From assembly GCA_002690445.1 (NCBI GenBank), contig NZER01000255.1:1-6478 (forward strand): a stretch of 6,478 nucleotides of DNA, read 5' to 3'. This stretch comes from Candidatus Pacearchaeota archaeon (GTDB lineage Archaea > Nanoarchaeota > Nanoarchaeia > Pacearchaeales > GW2011-AR1). The first letter of the stretch is position 1, and each line of letters starts with the position of its first letter. The translations under genes and the position numbers were made by a program. Below, piece after piece: positions 4,853 to 6,478 of the stretch. Below the pieces are notes generated by a model. The model saw only the letters and a program-made list of their open reading frames with translations. It searched no databases and was not told the DNA's origin.

Positions 4853-5904
4853 TGGTAACGAAGCAAGTGATTGATAACACGTACCTGAGAAGGGATGAGA
4901 TAGAGCGACTACTCAAGGCTCACTATGGGATCTCCGATGATGAAACAATGGCGGCTGTTTACAAGAAGGCGTTTGAGGAGATTGATCTGAAGAAGTTGAA
5001 GGCTGATCCGTTATTGAGGCGATTCCTCCAAAAACGGCGCGTTGGAGTCTATCAGGATGAGGACGGCGTCTTTGCTCCGGCGATAAAGACGGCATGGCAG
5101 GCGGAGGGAGAGCGGCTGATGTACATGATGTTCTTAGGGGAGCCGACGATTGGATATACCTTGGGGCTTGCACAACCTGCGGAGGGAGAAATGACCAGGT
5201 GGCAGACGTTCCTCATAATGATGCAGGCGGTGCCATATCTCTGGAGGAGTGAGATATTGCAGAAGGCGGAGAGCTTGCCAGTCCCACGACATACGATACC
5301 GGAGAACTTGTTGCCCTATACGCGAATGTACTGGTCATGGGAGGGGTGCCGTGATGCGTATATGACGAACCAGGACACTGGAGAGCGCTTTGAAATGGAA
5401 GGAGACGGGATGCTTGTCTGGTATATGCCACCAGATTATATCCAGGCGGGTATATTGGGGAGTAGCCGTAAGGAAGGCCAACAGGCTGTACATCTGCTCC
5501 CGACAGCCGCACTGCGGATAGGTACTACGTGGCCCGATGACTACAACGAAATGGAACAGAACTCCTTAAGCCCGCTCCTCGCCAAGCTGTCGTTCTTGAA
5601 CTCGCCGTTCGTCTCAACCGAAAGAGAGCGGCTCCCGCGTCCGATACGGCGAGCGCTAAAGAAGGCAACGGCGGCAGATACTGAACCGCCGATCCATGTG
5701 GTCAAATTGAGGGAGGCGAGTACGCCGAATGGCGGTGCTGGCGGCACTGGAAGCGAGTTCCGCCACCAATGGTGGGTGCGAGGGCATATCCGCGCTCAGT
5801 GGTTCCCCTCGATGAAGGGGCATCGGCTGATCTGGATACGGGAGTATCTGAAGGGGCCATCGGACGCTCCCATCATCCGTAAAATCTACGACGTGCAACG
5901 GTGA
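4852..5904 (+). CDS. Conserved phage/actinobacterial protein of unknown function with a C-terminal RGHxRxQW motif, 350 aa
   Basis: The last gene of the rightward train. I recognise the C-terminal signature but not a function: W-V-R-G-H-I-R-A-Q-W-F-P-S (about 306-318), then H-R-L-I-W-I-R-E-Y-L-K-G-P and a short tail. This type of C-terminus (V-R-G-H-W-R-x-Q-W-Y-P-S, then W-I-x-P-Y-x-K-G-P) recurs in my memory of actinobacterial and phage proteins. Upstream are a helical N-terminal half (1-170, with aromatic and Met-rich segments such as R-L-M-Y-M-M-F-L), a beta-like middle (E-G-D-G-M-L-V-W-Y-M-P-P), an L-S-F-L-N-S-P-F-V helix, a Lys/Arg-rich stretch (about 259-272) and a Gly-rich linker (about 293-301). 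The architecture, ending in basic R-G-H, loosely recalls the anti-CRISPR AcrVA2; this is an untested resemblance. Third-position GC is 23/40 in the first 40 codons, lower than rusA. There is no signal peptide or clear membrane segment. The terminator follows about 70 bases later. Confidence 0.85.
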   Translation: MVTKQVIDNTYLRRDEIERLLKAHYGISDDETMAAVYKKAFEEIDLKKLKADPLLRRFLQKRRVGVYQDEDGVFAPAIKTAWQAEGERLMYMMFLGEPTIGYTLGLAQPAEGEMTRWQTFLIMMQAVPYLWRSEILQKAESLPVPRHTIPENLLPYTRMYWSWEGCRDAYMTNQDTGERFEMEGDGMLVWYMPPDYIQAGILGSSRKEGQQAVHLLPTAALRIGTTWPDDYNEMEQNSLSPLLAKLSFLNSPFVSTERERLPRPIRRALKKATAADTEPPIHVVKLREASTPNGGAGGTGSEFRHQWWVRGHIRAQWFPSMKGHRLIWIREYLKGPSDAPIIRKIYDVQR

Positions 5905-5907
5905 GCA

Positions 5908-5937
5908 TTGATATGGCTCCACCCGTAGTGGTACAGT
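5908..5937 (+). promoter_or_regulatory. Sigma-70-like promoter candidate upstream of the terminator
   Basis: TTGATA (5908-5913), an 18-base spacer and TACAGT (5932-5937) resemble -35 and -10 boxes. The element sits just after the last rightward gene and would fire toward the terminator, giving a transcript of only some 65 bases. Such matches arise by chance, so confidence is low. Confidence 0.3.
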
Positions 5938-5939
5938 AA

Positions 5940-5956
5940 GAGCGATCCAATCGCTC
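5940..5956. repeat. 7-bp perfect inverted repeat, operator-like
   Basis: GAGCGAT-CCA-ATCGCTC is a perfect dyad with a 3-base centre, placed right after the TACAGT box where a transcript would begin. It could be an operator or the first hairpin of a short RNA. Confidence 0.5.
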
Positions 5957-5973
5957 ATTGGGTCGTCACCCCT

Positions 5974-6008
5974 CCCCCTTGGTGCTTAGGCACCGAGGGG
6001 GTTTCTCT
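5974..6008 (+). terminator. Strong intrinsic terminator of the rightward operon
   Basis: Bases 5974-5985 pair with 5990-6001 (12-bp stem with one G-U pair, TTAG loop), followed by TTTCTCTT. It lies about 70 bases after the last rightward stop and ten bases before the stop of the convergent leftward gene. On the minus strand the stem forms but no T-run follows, so it should work mainly in the rightward direction. Confidence 0.88.
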
Positions 6009-6017
6009 TATACCACC

Positions 6018-6380
6018 TCACTCCTGATCGTACAGGCCGGTCTGAGGGGTCAAGGTGACCCTCAGTACCACTGGGGCATCCAGACCGGCCTCTAGGATTC
6101 TTATTCTGGCCTCTTCATCGACGGCATCGGTCGCTTCATCGAAGAATGAGACGTTGATGATCTGTTTGCCTGATGGTGGGTGGCAGTAGTTGCAAACCTC
6201 GTGTGCCATCCACACCCTGCCGATCCTTTTCCCGGTTGGGCCTAGCATCTTGCACCAGGCCCCTACTGCTCGATAGCTATTCTGCCAGCAGACCCTGCAT
6301 CGATTAGGATCCGGGTTGGCCTTGCGCCATGCCCTGTTCTTCTCTGCCTGCTTCATCATCTCGGCGTAGGTCTGGAGCAT
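6018..6380 (-). CDS. Leftward zinc-ribbon protein, 120 aa, unknown function
   Basis: Not recognised. The first 22 residues are a basic helix (M-L-Q-T-Y-A-E-M-M-K-Q-A-E-K-N-R-A-W-R-K). Then come C28-R-V-C31, C43 and H60-E-V-C63-N-Y-C66-H67, two CxxC knuckles 31 residues apart as in a zinc ribbon with an inserted loop. The C-terminal part is acidic, then beta-like (P-V-V-L-R-V-T-L). The second knuckle with its trailing C-H and later K recalls HNH nucleases, but the HNH catalytic His-Asn core is not visible, so I do not call it a nuclease. The ATG at 6380 begins one base after the stop of the upstream leftward gene; AAAGG sits 10 bases upstream and coupling probably helps. Met8 or Met9 are alternative starts. 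The gene is transcribed toward the operon terminator. Confidence 0.72.
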   Translation of the reverse strand: MLQTYAEMMKQAEKNRAWRKANPDPNRCRVCWQNSYRAVGAWCKMLGPTGKRIGRVWMAHEVCNYCHPPSGKQIINVSFFDEATDAVDEEARIRILEAGLDAPVVLRVTLTPQTGLYDQE

Positions 6381-6381
6381 C

Positions 6382-6477
6382 CTACTTCGGGCCTTTCAGG
6401 ATGCCGAGCTTCGAGCCGAAGCGTGCCCACTCACCCACGGTCACCCTGCCATCCTTCAGCATCTCGATGCCATACTC
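6382..6477 (-). CDS. 3' end of a leftward gene (partial), unknown
   Basis: Thirty-one codons are visible before the TAG (6384-6382 read leftward); the rest lies beyond the right edge. The visible end reads E-Y-G-I-E-M-L-K-D-G-R-V-T-V-G-E-W-A-R-F and then G-S-K-L-G-I-L-K-G-P-K. It stops one base before the ATG of the 6018-6380 gene, so the two are probably cotranscribed and coupled. A short start at the visible Met cannot be excluded. No function can be assigned from this fragment. Confidence 0.6.
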   Translation of the reverse strand, partial: EYGIEMLKDGRVTVGEWARFGSKLGILKGPK

Positions 6478-6478
6478 C

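Noticed and set aside
6018..6380. HNH endonuclease call for the leftward protein.
   Set aside because: CxxC knuckles and a trailing C-H are present, but the central His-Asn-His core is not.

Overview
The window looks like part of the early (DNA replication and recombination) region of a tailed bacteriophage or prophage. The genome is GC-rich, with genes packed head to tail, overlapping start and stop codons, strong Shine-Dalgarno (SD) sites and several very small zinc-ribbon proteins. It carries a PD-(D/E)XK exonuclease of the RecB/Cas4 type, a RepA-like RecA-fold ATPase and a RusA-type Holliday junction resolvase. The C-terminal motif of the 350-residue protein is one I associate with actinobacterial genomes and their phages, so an actinobacterial host is my best guess. 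No rRNA, tRNA, integrase or structural gene is present to confirm it.

Layout. Positions 2-5904 form one rightward gene train. It opens with the 3' end of an unidentified gene (2-373, possibly a ssDNA-binding protein). A zinc-ribbon protein with a second internal start follows (374-745). The only real internal gap (746-822) holds a 10-bp hairpin and a very strong ribosome binding site. Next come the nuclease (823-1542), a zinc-ribbon microprotein (1539-1802), the RepA-like ATPase (1789-3027), a helical protein with a four-cysteine tail (3012-3428) and a 72-residue SH3/KOW-like protein (3431-3649). A PP-loop/PAPS-reductase-like enzyme (3708-4502), the RusA resolvase (4499-4852) and the 350-residue protein (4852-5904) complete the train. 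A promoter-like element, a 7-bp dyad and a strong intrinsic terminator lie in 5905-6008. Beyond it, two leftward genes converge on the terminator: an unknown zinc-ribbon protein (6018-6380) and the 3' end of another gene (6382-6477).

How the genes may work together (inference): the ATPase would open or unwind replicating DNA, the nuclease would process ends for recombination, and RusA would resolve branched intermediates before packaging. The PAPS-reductase-like gene does not fit this pathway and appears to be a later insertion.

The most notable signal is at 3614-4524. The PAPS-reductase-like gene is bracketed by a perfect 26-bp direct repeat, which is the first 26 bases of rusA. Just after the left copy sits what looks like the diverged 3' end of the upstream 72-residue gene (same PQAHHVT residues, changed third codon positions, same distance to the stop). 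Together they make a chimeric 19-codon ORF that keeps the stop/start coupling chain intact. This reads as the scar of a recent recombination that brought the enzyme gene in from a related phage. The inserted gene also has lower third-position GC than rusA.
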